From assembly GCA_013816805.1 (NCBI GenBank), contig JACDDS010000016.1:1-64000 (forward strand): a stretch of 64,000 bases of DNA, in the 5' to 3' direction. The notes under the pieces are model-generated. The model ran no database searches and was not told where the DNA came from. It was given only the letters and a program-made list of their open reading frames with translations. Shown piece after piece: positions 18,315-28,193 of this stretch (its first letter is position 1; every line of letters starts with the position of its first letter). The position numbers and the translations under genes were made by a program. The stretch is from Chitinophagales bacterium (GTDB lineage: Bacteria > Bacteroidota > Bacteroidia > Chitinophagales > UBA10324).

Positions 18315-21300
18315 CTATGCATTTATATTCTCACTCTTATTCCGGACTTTCCTCATATAAGCAATCGATGGCCGGGTATTTATATCAGCCAGTACATAAT
18401 AAGCCCGCGCATCGTCATGCATTTTCCAAACTTCTGTATTATGGTCGTTGATGTTTCCAAATACTATTGCATCCGCGGGGCAGGCAGCCTGACAGGCTGT
18501 AACAATATCTCCGTCCTTTAAAGGACGGTCTTCTTTTTTCGCGCTTAGTTTACCATCCTGAATGCGCTGCACACAAAATGTACACTTTTCCATAACACCG
18601 CGTGACCTGACCGTAACGTCCGGATTTAATACCATTCGCGTCATAGCGTCCGTAACTTGTGGGTTTTGAATTCCATAGGTTGGCATATTCCACGGCTCAT
18701 TCCAGGGGAAAACATCTGCACCGGTATAATCAAGCCAATTAAAACGTCTTACTTTATAGGGACAGTTATTTGCACAATACCTGGTACCGATACAGCGGTT
18801 ATATGCCATCTGATTCAATCCTTCCGAACTATGGTTAGTTGCAGAAACAGGGCAAACATTTTCACAGGGCGCGTTTGCACAATGCTGGCAAAGCATAGGC
18901 TGAAAGGTTACCTGCACATCCTGGTAATCGGGTATTTCATCGTACTTTTTCTCTTCTGTAATCAAGCCCTGCGCGCTTGGAAAAGAATAATAACGGTCAA
19001 TACGCAACCAGGCCATTTCGTGCACTCTCCGGACTTCAGTCTTTCCCACTACAGGAATATTATTTTCTGACTGGCAAGCTACGGCGCAAGTACCGCAACC
19101 TATACAGGAGTTTAAATCTATTGACATCGCCCACCGGGCACCGGGAAATTTCTGTGTCGGGTAAAGAGTTTCTCCCCACAATTTCTTTAATTCATCATGT
19201 TCATCCTTACCTTCATCGGGATTTTTCTGATACTCTGTAATGGTTCTTTCCTGGATCACATCCCGCCCTTCGAAACTGAAATGAGTCTGAGTCATTGCCA
19301 GATCCGACCTTTTACCTGTTTTGGAAACACTTACATTGGAAAGGTTATAGATACAGGTTTCCCCATTAGAAGTAACCAGTGAAAATGCGTTTTGACCGAT
19401 TCCATTTCCGGAACGGCCGGCCCTGGTTCTGCCATATCCTAAGGCTAAAGAAAATGAATTATCACATTGACCGGGAGCAATATAAACAGGGACTTCAACC
19501 GACTTATTACCTGCTGTTACCTTAACAATATCAGTATTATGCTCCACCATGTCCATACTGAGCCCGTTATCTTTTGCGTACTTTGGAGAAACACACAGAT
19601 AATTATCCCATACAATTTTTGACACAGGATCCGGAAGCTCCTGTAACCATGGGTTATTCGCATATCTTCCATTACCTGCACCCACTTTCTCATACAAAAC
19701 TAGTTCCATACCCCGTGAACCTGCAGATTGAGAAAGCGCTGTTGCGGACTGATTTACGTCTATGGCGGAAACTGAAGTTGTTTTATCTCCATAACCTGGT
19801 GACGCAGAAGAAGCACTTATTTCAATGACTCCTTCTTTTACACAGTTATCCCAAAAAGTTTGGAAATCACTGTACATTGATTGGTTAGGATATACCGTTT
19901 TTTCCCAATTTTTCCGAATGTAAGTATAATAATCATCGGTGTTTCCCATCCATCTCATTAAAGAATCCTGAGCCTGGCGTGTTTTAAATAGTGGCCAGAT
20001 AGTGGGCTGACACATGGTAAACAATCCCGAACGGGGCTCCGCATCATTCCAGCTTTCCAGGTAATGATGATCGGGACAATGGTATCTGCAATTTACCGTA
20101 GTTTCATCTGTACGGTCATTTAATGAAATGGTGGTTTCTACTTTCTTCATTGCTTCAGCAAAACCACTACCATCCATATAATCATACACTGGATTGGCAC
20201 CATAAACAATTAAAGCATTAACAGCACCTCTATTCATTTCATCCAATAGCTCCATGAACCCTTTATCATCAGACTGATGGATATTGGAATAATGATTTAG
20301 ATTTATTGTAGTACCATAGTTACCGAGTAAATTGTTGATTGCATTAATGGTTACCTGAACATTAACATCATTTGATCCGGATACTACCAGTGATTTTCCC
20401 TTGTTTGCTGCAAGATCCATAGCTGCCTGAGTAAGCAATTTGTCCGCTTTGGCATTTAAGGGAGCTACAGCAACAGATCCACCATTCATCATCCCGGCCA
20501 GCTTATCATATAGAGTAAGAACTGCTAAATTTTCTTCTGAGGGTTTAACAGCTATCCGCTTATCAGCATTTGAACCCGTAATGGAAAGGCGCGATTCCAC
20601 CTGATAATGACGTGACATTTCTGTTTTGGCAGGAGAGACCTTTCTGTTTTGTACATATTGCCTGGCATATTCAATTGGAGAAAGCCAGGTGCCTAAAAAA
20701 TCAGCGCCAAAAGAAACAATAACATTTGCCTGATCAAAGTGATAACCCGGAATTATACGCTTGCCAAAGTTTTTTTCATTTGCAACTGAAATAGCTGCGT
20801 AGGAAATAGGATCATATACAATATGCTTCGTAGTTGGGTAAATTTCCGTAAAGTCGTTTATTAACTGACGGGTCGATGGACTTAACAGACTGGGAGTAAG
20901 CAGCCTTATATTTCCATTACTGCCTTTACTTTTTTGCAACTTTTCCCGTATTTCTGAATCAACAACTTCCCACGTGGCTTTTTTACCGGTTACTGTTGGT
21001 TGCTGCGGGCGGGACATATCGTACAGTGACAATATGGATGCCTGTGTTCTGGCATTAGTACCACCGAAAAAAAAGCGATTCGCTGAATCATCGGCAATAT
21101 GCTTTGAAGTAAGCGGTTCTATTTTTATGGGACGGCCATCCCGGACTTTCACTAAAACAGGACAATAATCGTTACCATCTATAAAAGAAGAAGCATAGTA
21201 ATTTGCTACTCCAGGCACAATTTCCTCTGGCTTAATTACATAGGGAATGGCCCTGTTAACAGGAATACGGCAACTTGCCGCAAGGGTAGCTGCCGATAGA

Positions 21301-21476
21301 CTGAAACCCAAATACTTTAAAAAATCACGCCGGCTGGTGGGAGCGTTGGCTATAGACGAAACGGAACTAAAAAGTTCTTCCGGCAATTCTTCCACAAATT
21401 CTTTATCCTGCTCATTCAGAAATTCCGGATCTTCATGCAATTCTTCAAGTCCTTTCCAATACTCTTTTTGTTCCAT
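18315..21476 (-). CDS. actB: Alternative complex III iron-sulphur subunit ActB
   Basis: A 1053-residue fusion. The N-terminal part (about 50-740) resembles molybdopterin oxidoreductases, and the C-terminal part (about 770-1040) is a ferredoxin-like domain. Cluster-binding cysteines occur in CIGCGTCAVACQSE, CQHCANAPCENVCPV, CIGTRYCANNCPY and CTFCVQRI/CQAACPADA. A Tat-like signal SRRDFLKYLGF (Arg49/Arg50) ends at LAASC (Cys69), as in the TAT-variant-translocated proteins. From ACIII studies the molybdopterin-like domain carries no cofactor and electrons flow through the clusters from ActC to ActA. It lies 20 bp downstream of actA. Confidence 0.95.
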   Translation of the reverse strand: MEQKEYWKGLEELHEDPEFLNEQDKEFVEELPEELFSSVSSIANAPTSRRDFLKYLGFSLSAATLAASCRIPVNRAIPYVIKPEEIVPGVANYYASSFIDGNDYCPVLVKVRDGRPIKIEPLTSKHIADDSANRFFFGGTNARTQASILSLYDMSRPQQPTVTGKKATWEVVDSEIREKLQKSKGSNGNIRLLTPSLLSPSTRQLINDFTEIYPTTKHIVYDPISYAAISVANEKNFGKRIIPGYHFDQANVIVSFGADFLGTWLSPIEYARQYVQNRKVSPAKTEMSRHYQVESRLSITGSNADKRIAVKPSEENLAVLTLYDKLAGMMNGGSVAVAPLNAKADKLLTQAAMDLAANKGKSLVVSGSNDVNVQVTINAINNLLGNYGTTINLNHYSNIHQSDDKGFMELLDEMNRGAVNALIVYGANPVYDYMDGSGFAEAMKKVETTISLNDRTDETTVNCRYHCPDHHYLESWNDAEPRSGLFTMCQPTIWPLFKTRQAQDSLMRWMGNTDDYYTYIRKNWEKTVYPNQSMYSDFQTFWDNCVKEGVIEISASSASPGYGDKTTSVSAIDVNQSATALSQSAGSRGMELVLYEKVGAGNGRYANNPWLQELPDPVSKIVWDNYLCVSPKYAKDNGLSMDMVEHNTDIVKVTAGNKSVEVPVYIAPGQCDNSFSLALGYGRTRAGRSGNGIGQNAFSLVTSNGETCIYNLSNVSVSKTGKRSDLAMTQTHFSFEGRDVIQERTITEYQKNPDEGKDEHDELKKLWGETLYPTQKFPGARWAMSIDLNSCIGCGTCAVACQSENNIPVVGKTEVRRVHEMAWLRIDRYYSFPSAQGLITEEKKYDEIPDYQDVQVTFQPMLCQHCANAPCENVCPVSATNHSSEGLNQMAYNRCIGTRYCANNCPYKVRRFNWLDYTGADVFPWNEPWNMPTYGIQNPQVTDAMTRMVLNPDVTVRSRGVMEKCTFCVQRIQDGKLSAKKEDRPLKDGDIVTACQAACPADAIVFGNINDHNTEVWKMHDDARAYYVLADINTRPSIAYMRKVRNKSENINA

Positions 21477-21496
21477 TCAAATTGATTTACACTTCA

Positions 21497-22720
21497 TCAG
21501 TAATGACACTTTTGACATTCCGTTCCACCCATCATCTCCTCAGTAACCTTATCAATTTTGCCATCTTTAAAGTCATGCTGTAATGTTTCATACATGGAAT
21601 AGTAGTTGTTGCTTGCAAATTGAACTCCGGTCTGGCGGTGGCAGTTAATACACCAGCCCATAGATAAGCTTGAATACTGATTAACCACATCCATAGTTTC
21701 TACGGGTCCGTGACAGGTCTGACATTTTACTTTCCCCACAACCACGTGCTGTGAATGGTTAAAATAGACATGGTCAGGCAGGTTATGAATTTTAATCCAC
21801 GGAATCGCCTTATTGTTGTCGTAGTAGGTGTAAATTTTTTTTATTTCCTGCGTTCCTGCATCACTTTGCCCGGCTTGTACGCCTGCATGGCAATTCATAC
21901 AAACATTTATGGAAGGTATGGATGCCACTTTACTCTTTTCAGCTCCCACATGACAATACAAACAATTTATCTGATTGATACCGGCGTGCAACTGATGAGA
22001 AAAATGTATGGGCTGCTCAGGCGTGTAATTTTTTGAGTGACCAAGGCGCATAGCACTGTCTGCTATAGTAAACCCAAAAAGAAATACACCTGCAATCACA
22101 TAAAATGCAATGGCAGGCTTGGTGGTAAGTCTTCTGCTTAAAGGTCTTTCTTCCGGAATGGGTTCTCCCAACTTCTCGAAGGCGAGCCGCTTAAGTGTGG
22201 TATTTACCCTCATCAATAGAAAAACGAGTATGCATAACACAATTATAACGACATACATCAGGTAAGATGGTGTGGCTGATTGTGTACCAGAAGCTGCCGG
22301 ACCCTGAGCTGTTGCTGCCGGCTTATTGCTTTCTTCCTTTACATAAGAAAGGATGGATTTAATATCATCATCCGAGAGGTTAAGAAAGGCTGGCATCGCA
22401 TTCCTCTGATATTCTTCATATATCGCAATGGCATCTTTATCTCCCGCAGCCCTTAGTGCAGGGTTATTATGAATCCATTTGATTAACCAGTCTTCAGGCT
22501 CTTTCTCATCAATATCTTTTAGTTGAGGACCAATTAATTTTCCTTCTATTCTATGGCAGGATGTGCAATATTGTTTGAATATTTTTGAACCTTTAGCAGG
22601 GCTTACGTCGGCAAAGTTGAATTCAGGAATGAATAAAAAAATTGCTATAAACAAAAAAAAGACTCCTCTGAAAGCTGCACCAGACGTGAGTTTAAGAGGA
22701 AAAATCAACACTTGCCGCAT
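21497..22720 (-). CDS. actA: Alternative complex III multihaem cytochrome ActA
   Basis: A c-type cytochrome of 407 residues when started at the ATG at 22720 (MRQVLIF); a TTG 24 bp upstream is less likely. Six haem sites are present: CTSCH in an N-terminal monohaem domain, then CLYCH, CMNCH, CQTCH, CINCH and CQKCH. A transmembrane helix (SYLMYVVIIVLCILVFLLM) and a second hydrophobic segment separate the monohaem domain from the multihaem domain. ActA accepts electrons from ActB and passes them to ActE or the oxidase. It is the first gene of the ACIII-oxidase operon. Confidence 0.93.
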   Translation of the reverse strand: MRQVLIFPLKLTSGAAFRGVFFLFIAIFLFIPEFNFADVSPAKGSKIFKQYCTSCHRIEGKLIGPQLKDIDEKEPEDWLIKWIHNNPALRAAGDKDAIAIYEEYQRNAMPAFLNLSDDDIKSILSYVKEESNKPAATAQGPAASGTQSATPSYLMYVVIIVLCILVFLLMRVNTTLKRLAFEKLGEPIPEERPLSRRLTTKPAIAFYVIAGVFLFGFTIADSAMRLGHSKNYTPEQPIHFSHQLHAGINQINCLYCHVGAEKSKVASIPSINVCMNCHAGVQAGQSDAGTQEIKKIYTYYDNNKAIPWIKIHNLPDHVYFNHSQHVVVGKVKCQTCHGPVETMDVVNQYSSLSMGWCINCHRQTGVQFASNNYYSMYETLQHDFKDGKIDKVTEEMMGGTECQKCHY

Positions 22721-22741
22721 AGCCGCTTTTTTTTGCACGGG

Positions 22742-22749
22742 CAAATTTA
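22742..22749 (-). promoter_or_regulatory. Candidate -7 box for the ACIII-oxidase operon
   Basis: On the minus strand this reads TAAATTTG, a perfect match to the Bacteroidota -7 consensus TAnnTTTG, 22 bp upstream of the preferred actA ATG at 22720. No TTG-type -33 box is present at the usual 19-21 bp spacing, so the call is tentative. The position supports the ATG at 22720 rather than the TTG at 22744. Confidence 0.45.
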
Positions 22750-22958
22750 GGTCACGAAGCCCGAAGTAGGTAATTTATTGACAAAAAAATGACGAAGTAA
22801 CGAGAGACCAATTATTGCTGTAGTTTCTGGCTGAATTTTTTTTCAAAGAATAATTTATTTTACCTGCATGTTTTACTTTGAGAATCTGCCATTAATTTGC
22901 TTGTATTGCATTTATTCCATTCATGAAAGGTTGCTTTATCAATACAGTGCATTGGGTA

Positions 22959-24119
22959 TTAGTCAAGGATTGGTGCACGTGAAAATGGCTTTGCATGATC
23001 GAAGATTTTCCGAAAGGTGCTATATCGTTTTACAACCTTAGTCCCAAGGTTTTCCACAAGCTTGATCATTTTGGGGTTAAAATCTCCGATCCAGTTCATC
23101 TCAAGATTCTTATATCTCTTCATGGGTTGTATAACCCTGCCTGCAGCCATAATAACCGCACCATCAATTCCCTTTCCCTGGAATTCGGGTACCACGCCAA
23201 ACAATACACCAAACATTTTATCTATTACCCCAAGGGATTTATAGTATAGAAATTTTATTTTACCCCATCCATCCATCCTTCCATTCAGGTATTTAATAAC
23301 CTGGTTTATTTCCGGCAACATGACAAAAAATGCAATTGGCTTGTCTTTAAAATAACCAAACCAGATCAATCGCTCATCCATCACAGGCTTCATCTGCTTT
23401 AGTGTCTTTAAGGTTTGATCAATGGTGACTGGCTTATGGTGAGGCATCTTGCTCCAGGCCTGGTTGTATATATCTGTAAGGTCAATAGCATATTTTTCCA
23501 GGCTATCTTTTTTGATGTGTTCAAACTTAAATGCGGTACTCTTAAAAATGCGCTCTGCCTTAGCCTTAAAGATATCCGGAACTTCTTTGTTTACTTCATA
23601 ATTAAAGACCAGCTGGTTAAAATAAATTTGAAAACCATATGATTGAAAAAGCTCAATATAATATGGCGGATTATAATTCATGTGGTAGGTTGGAGGCATA
23701 AACCCTTCGATCAGCAGGCCCCACCATTCATTTCGTTCCCCAAAATTAATAGGCCCATCCATTGCTTCCATCCCGCGGATAATGAGCCATTCTTTACAGG
23801 CGTCAAATAAACAATCAGCCGCCTTTTGATCATTGATACATTCAAAAAAACCCATGCCGCCGGTTACATACTCTGAAGTCCTTGAAGTATTCTCATTTAT
23901 GAATGCTGCAACCCTCCCAATCGGTACATCCTTATCGTTTTTTAATACCCACCTTATTGCTTCCCCATGTTTGAATAATTTGTTTTTTCCAGGATCAAAT
24001 ATTGCCTTTATATCATTGTCCAGCGGACGGATCCAATGAGGATCATTTTTATAAACAGAGAGCGGCGTCATAAGGAAGTCCTTTTCTGTCTGTTTGCTAT
24101 TCACTTCAGTCAAATGCAT
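22959..24119 (-). CDS. GNAT-superfamily-like acyltransferase of unknown substrate
   Basis: A 386-residue cytoplasmic protein (from the ATG at 24119, MHLTEVNSKQTEKDF; an in-frame ATG 78 bp upstream would add a hydrophobic leader not expected in this family). It contains YKNDPHWIRPLDNDIKAIFD, GPINFGERNEWWGLLIEGF and GVVPEFQGKGIDGAVIMAAG. The last resembles the acetyl-CoA-binding Q/RxxGxG/A motif of GNAT enzymes. Such roughly 385-residue proteins are widespread in Bacteroidota but I know of no established substrate. It is monocistronic and divergent from the BNR protein gene. Confidence 0.65.
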   Translation of the reverse strand: MHLTEVNSKQTEKDFLMTPLSVYKNDPHWIRPLDNDIKAIFDPGKNKLFKHGEAIRWVLKNDKDVPIGRVAAFINENTSRTSEYVTGGMGFFECINDQKAADCLFDACKEWLIIRGMEAMDGPINFGERNEWWGLLIEGFMPPTYHMNYNPPYYIELFQSYGFQIYFNQLVFNYEVNKEVPDIFKAKAERIFKSTAFKFEHIKKDSLEKYAIDLTDIYNQAWSKMPHHKPVTIDQTLKTLKQMKPVMDERLIWFGYFKDKPIAFFVMLPEINQVIKYLNGRMDGWGKIKFLYYKSLGVIDKMFGVLFGVVPEFQGKGIDGAVIMAAGRVIQPMKRYKNLEMNWIGDFNPKMIKLVENLGTKVVKRYSTFRKIFDHAKPFSRAPILD

Positions 24120-24140
24120 AACCGGTACACTTTTCAAATT

Positions 24141-24148
24141 CAAAAGTA
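24141..24148 (-). promoter_or_regulatory. Candidate -7 box for the GNAT-like gene
   Basis: Minus strand TACTTTTG fits TAnnTTTG exactly and lies 22 bp upstream of the ATG at 24119. It falls inside the longer alternative reading frame, which argues for the shorter start. No good -33 box is seen. Confidence 0.4.
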
Positions 24149-24229
24149 TTAAATACAAAGGCTGTTTAGTCGAAAACAACAATCTCTGTTTTTTCATTTA
24201 TTGTATTTTCACCTTTTACCCTTTGAAAC

Positions 24230-27214
24230 ATGAGAAAAATTTTCTTTTCACTCCTCTCCGCTTTCCTTGTTGTTGTTTTATGCAGAGATACTTTTGCACA
24301 AAAAAATGCTGCAAGTCCGCAGCCACCGTTTACGAAGGCAGCGCAACGGTTAACCGGGTTTGAACAGCGTAAAAATCTGGAAGCAAGCTCACTCCTCTCA
24401 CAAATACAATTCAGAAATGTGGGCCCTACTATAATGAGCGGGCGCGTGGTGGATGTGGATGTGAATCCAAATGATGCTACCGAGTTTTATGTTGCCTATG
24501 CGTCCGGAGGATTGTGGTATACTCATAACAACGGTTTGTCCTTCCAACCCATATTCGATCAGGAAGCTGTAATGACTATAGGCGACATTGCAGTGAAGTG
24601 GAGCAACAAGAATTCCTCAGACCAAAATATTATTTGGGTGGGAACAGGTGAAAATAATTCCAGCAGGTCGTCTTATTCCGGCTTTGGCATTTTTAAAAGT
24701 GTGGATGGAGGAAAGACCTGGATTAATTCAGGACTTCCGGAAAGTCATCACATTGGAAGGATTGTTCTCGATCCTGATGATGCAGATATAGTTTTTGTGG
24801 CAGTTCTTGGTCATTTATACAGCACTAATAAAGAGCGCGGTATTTATAAAACATCTGATGGCGGAAAAACCTGGAAACAAAAGCTGTTTGTGGATGATAC
24901 TACCGGCTGCATTGATTTAATATTGGATCCGGTAAATAAAAATATTTTGTATGCAGCCGCATGGGACCGGATCCGGCATCCATGGAATTTTCAGGGCAGC
25001 GGGATAGGTTCCGGCATTTATAAAAGCACCGATCATGGAGAAACCTGGAGCTTAGTTACAACTGGAACAAATGGTTTTCCGAAGGGAACGGATATTGGAA
25101 GAATTGGTCTCGCTGCAGCAAATAACCAGGGTAAAACAGTGCTCTACGCTGTGGTGGACAATCAGTTTGCAAGAGAAAAAAAAGTTGAGGATAGCACTGC
25201 ACTGACTAAAGGAATGCTGCGCACGATGAGCAGCGATAAATTCCTTTCACTGAAAAAAAAGAGGGTAGAGGATTTTCTGCGCAGTAATAGTTTTCCTGAT
25301 AAATATACTGCGGATACTATTTTCACATTGATGCAAAGCAGAAAAATTTCCCCGCAAACACTGGTTCAGTTTTTAGAAGATGCCAATGCCCTTCTTTTTG
25401 AGACGGAGATTATAGGTGCAGAATTGTACAGAAGCGACGATGGCGGAGCATCATGGCAAAGAACTCACAGCTACCATCTCGATGATCTCTTTTACACTTA
25501 TGGATATTATTTTTCCCAGTTACGCGTGGAAAAAAATAATCCTAACAACCTATACATCGTAGGATATGTAGTGCTGAAATCAAACGATGGCGGAAAAACA
25601 TTTCAGAATATCTTAAAGGAAAATGTTCACGTTGACAACCATGCACTATGGGTTGATCCTAACAGACCGGGTCACCTGGTTTTAGGAAACGACGGCGGGG
25701 TAAATGTAACTTTTGATGATGGTAAAAACTGGCTCAAATGCAACAATCCCTCTGTAGGTCAATTCTATTCTGTGAATTACGATATGGATCATCCCTATAA
25801 TGTATTTGGCGGGTTACAGGACAATGGGGTTTGGTATGGTCCAAGCACTACCGAGAATACCATCGACTGGCACCAGACAGGACAGTATCCATATAAAGAA
25901 ATTCTTGGTGGCGACGGAATGGACATTGCCGTTGACCAGCGGGGCAACAGCGTGGTGTACACGGGTTTTCAGTTTGGGAATTACTTCCGGGTAAATGTGC
26001 TGACTCAAAGTACGAAGGACATTACTCCTAAGCATGAACTTAGCGAACGGCCTTACCGGTGGAACTGGGAATCGCCGATTCAAATTTCCACCTATAATGA
26101 AGACATCCTTTATTTCGGCTGTAATAAGCTGATGCGGTCTTTCAATCGCGGTGATAATTTTAAACCCATTTCACCCGATCTTACAAAAGGTGGTAAAAAA
26201 GGAAATGTCCCTTATGGTACCATTACTACATTGAATGAATCAACTTTGAAATTTGGATTGATTTATACAGGAAGTGATGACGGATTAATTTATGTAACAA
26301 AAGACGGAGGCAATAGCTGGACAAAGATTTCAGACAAACTTCCGCAAGATTTATGGGTGAGCCGCATACAGGCATCTCAGTTTTCTGAATCGCGCGTATA
26401 TGCCTCATTAAACGGGTACCGCTGGGACGACTTTAACAGTTATCTCTATGTATCCGAAAATTACGGCGCTTCATGGACGAGACTTGGTACTGACTTGCCT
26501 GCCGAGCCAATCAATGTGGTACGGGAAGATCCGGTAAATGAAAACATATTGTTTGTCGGAACGGACCACGGTGTGTATGTTTCAATCGATCGGGGTAAAA
26601 AATTTATGCGTATGAGTGGTGGTTTACCTGCTGTCTCCGTACACGATCTCGTAATTCAACCTCGTGAGCATGACCTGATTTTAGGAACTCACGGCCGCTC
26701 GATATATGTTGCTTCGATTCAGGAATTAGAAATGCTGCGTGACAGCATTCTATCCAAACCCTTGTATGCTTTCTCAATCAGCAGCACCCGGTATAGCAAT
26801 AACTGGGGTAAGAAAGATTTTACATGGGATTCCATTAAAGGACCCGAAGTAAAAATTCCAATTTATTTAAACAGGCCAGGTAATGTGAAGATTACCATCT
26901 ATGCTGACAGTAATTTGCTTTTATCGCAATTGAATTATGAAGGGAAAAAAGGACTGAATTATATTAAATACGATCTTTCCATCGATTCAACTCGCAGGCA
27001 GGATTATGAAGGCCAGCTGAATAAAAATTTAAAAGCAGATGAGGAAAAAATAGCTGTTAAAAAGGCAGATAATGGTAGGTATTATCTTCATCCCGGGGAA
27101 TACAAATGCGTGATAGAAACTTCCGGTTACAAGGCTGAAAAAAAATTAGTAATTGAAAAGCCGCACTATGGCAGTTCTACCGCTCCATTCCCGGAAAATC
27201 CAAGTGATCGATAA
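24230..27214 (+). CDS. Sortilin/BNR-type beta-propeller protein
   Basis: A 994-residue secreted protein with an N-terminal signal peptide (KIFFSLLSAFLVVVLC, cleavage near TFAQ). It has at least nine Asp-box hairpins of the type SxDxGxTW, for example SVDGGKTW, TSDGGKTW, STDHGETW, TKDGGNSW and SENYGASW, spread over residues about 150-800. These make one or two large propellers as in VPS10/sortilin-like and glycosyl-hydrolase-like proteins. The C-terminal 180 residues form a beta-rich domain. It has no T9SS domain, so it probably stays in the periplasm or outer membrane. Enzymatic activity cannot be inferred. Confidence 0.85.
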   Translation: MRKIFFSLLSAFLVVVLCRDTFAQKNAASPQPPFTKAAQRLTGFEQRKNLEASSLLSQIQFRNVGPTIMSGRVVDVDVNPNDATEFYVAYASGGLWYTHNNGLSFQPIFDQEAVMTIGDIAVKWSNKNSSDQNIIWVGTGENNSSRSSYSGFGIFKSVDGGKTWINSGLPESHHIGRIVLDPDDADIVFVAVLGHLYSTNKERGIYKTSDGGKTWKQKLFVDDTTGCIDLILDPVNKNILYAAAWDRIRHPWNFQGSGIGSGIYKSTDHGETWSLVTTGTNGFPKGTDIGRIGLAAANNQGKTVLYAVVDNQFAREKKVEDSTALTKGMLRTMSSDKFLSLKKKRVEDFLRSNSFPDKYTADTIFTLMQSRKISPQTLVQFLEDANALLFETEIIGAELYRSDDGGASWQRTHSYHLDDLFYTYGYYFSQLRVEKNNPNNLYIVGYVVLKSNDGGKTFQNILKENVHVDNHALWVDPNRPGHLVLGNDGGVNVTFDDGKNWLKCNNPSVGQFYSVNYDMDHPYNVFGGLQDNGVWYGPSTTENTIDWHQTGQYPYKEILGGDGMDIAVDQRGNSVVYTGFQFGNYFRVNVLTQSTKDITPKHELSERPYRWNWESPIQISTYNEDILYFGCNKLMRSFNRGDNFKPISPDLTKGGKKGNVPYGTITTLNESTLKFGLIYTGSDDGLIYVTKDGGNSWTKISDKLPQDLWVSRIQASQFSESRVYASLNGYRWDDFNSYLYVSENYGASWTRLGTDLPAEPINVVREDPVNENILFVGTDHGVYVSIDRGKKFMRMSGGLPAVSVHDLVIQPREHDLILGTHGRSIYVASIQELEMLRDSILSKPLYAFSISSTRYSNNWGKKDFTWDSIKGPEVKIPIYLNRPGNVKITIYADSNLLLSQLNYEGKKGLNYIKYDLSIDSTRRQDYEGQLNKNLKADEEKIAVKKADNGRYYLHPGEYKCVIETSGYKAEKKLVIEKPHYGSSTAPFPENPSDR

Positions 27215-27259
27215 TAATAAACAATTTTGGTCTTGCACCTGTTTTGAAAATAAACAGCT

Positions 27260-27748
27260 ATGAGCCTGCACTCTTTAAAGCAACAACAAACGCTCAATAT
27301 ATCATTAGATGAGGCGTGGAATTTTTTTTCATCTCCCATTAATTTAAATATCATTACGCCACCGTACATGAAATTTAAAGTGCTCTCCGACTTTAGTTCA
27401 GAAGATAAAATTTATCCGGGCATGCTGATCAATTATACCGTAAGCCCACTATTCAACTTACCTCTAAACTGGACTACAGAGATTACTGCGGTTCAAGATC
27501 ACCATTACTTTATCGATGAACAGCGTTTCGGCCCTTTTGCCTTTTGGCAGCATCAGCACTTTTTTGAAGAGATTAATGGATCAGTTTTGATAAAAGATGC
27601 TGTTCATTATCGTATTCCTTTTGGATTTATTGGTGATGTGGTGAATGAAATTACAGTGAAAAAGAAAGTGGAAAGCATCTTCAATTTTAGAAGAAAAAAG
27701 CTGGCGGAATTATATCCATCTGCACTAACCAAGGAATTTATTTATTAA
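27260..27748 (+). CDS. SRPBCC (START-like) family protein
   Basis: A 162-residue cytoplasmic protein of the SRPBCC lipid/ligand-binding fold, with an N-terminal SLKQQQTLNISLDEAWNFFS and the typical FGPFAFWQHQHFFEE and PFGFIGDVVNE stretches near the C-terminus. Related proteins in Bacteroidota are often called cell-division-inhibitor-like, without proven function. It follows the BNR gene by 45 bp and is followed by a terminator-like hairpin. A truncated second copy of its 3' end lies at 32091-32240. Confidence 0.82.
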   Translation: MSLHSLKQQQTLNISLDEAWNFFSSPINLNIITPPYMKFKVLSDFSSEDKIYPGMLINYTVSPLFNLPLNWTTEITAVQDHHYFIDEQRFGPFAFWQHQHFFEEINGSVLIKDAVHYRIPFGFIGDVVNEITVKKKVESIFNFRRKKLAELYPSALTKEFIY

Positions 27749-27811
27749 TTACTTGTAGTATTCCGCCTAATTACTTACAAGCCCTTTAAGATTATAGAAT
27801 TAATTTCTTGT

Positions 27812-27845
27812 AAAAAACTGCTTTTATTATAAGGCGGTTTTTTTT
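27812..27845 (+). terminator. Rho-independent terminator after the SRPBCC gene
   Basis: AAAAAACTGC (27812-27821) pairs with GCGGTTTTTT (27834-27843) with one G-U pair and a 12-base loop, and the right arm runs into an eight-T tract (27838-27845). It lies 64 bp after the SRPBCC stop codon. Confidence 0.7.
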
Positions 27846-27974
27846 ATGCTGAACCTGGATTATTGGATATGGTGAGTTGCGATATTCAATTTGGATAAAT
27901 CAAAAAGCCGCATTAGATTCGTGAGAGTAAGTCCGCTCGCCTGCTTATCAATTTCTTCCTGTTTTAAAACTTAA

Positions 27975-28193
27975 TTGATGAAAAAAATTTACCACTTCTT
28001 CCTTATAGAGTTGATTTTCTTCTTATTTTATAATACTACCCTGCTTGCCCAAACTTCTCCGGTTCCTGATTATTTATGCGGCAATGGTTGCAGGCTGCAT
28101 CCTGTAATTAATGGCACTCGTTATTACGGACAAGGCGATGCATGGGATACCATTAGCTGGAAAAGACTGACCACCAGTAAATTCAATAACTAA
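27975..28193 (+). pseudogene. Detached signal-peptide end of the T9SS hydrolase gene
   Basis: A 72-codon frame encoding a good signal peptide (HFFLIELIFFLFYNTTLLAQ) and about 48 further residues (LCGNGCRLHPVINGTRYYGQ) before TAA at 28191-28193. The next codon, 28194, is the ATG of the hydrolase ORF in the same frame. The hydrolase has a T9SS C-terminal domain but no signal peptide of its own. I therefore read this as the true 5' end of that gene, cut by one nonsense codon. It could be a real mutation or a base error. Confidence 0.7.

Noticed and set aside
18315-21476. A functional molybdopterin oxidoreductase
   Set aside because: The protein is in the ACIII operon between actA and actC, and by family knowledge the molybdopterin-like domain of ActB has no cofactor; it serves as the iron-sulphur subunit.
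24210-24222. TACCCTTTG as a promoter -7 box for the BNR gene
   Set aside because: It has three rather than two bases between TA and TTTG and lies too near the start codon.
27975-28193. An independent secreted 72-residue peptide
   Set aside because: It ends exactly at the codon before a same-frame hydrolase that lacks a signal peptide, which is better explained as one gene with a stop.
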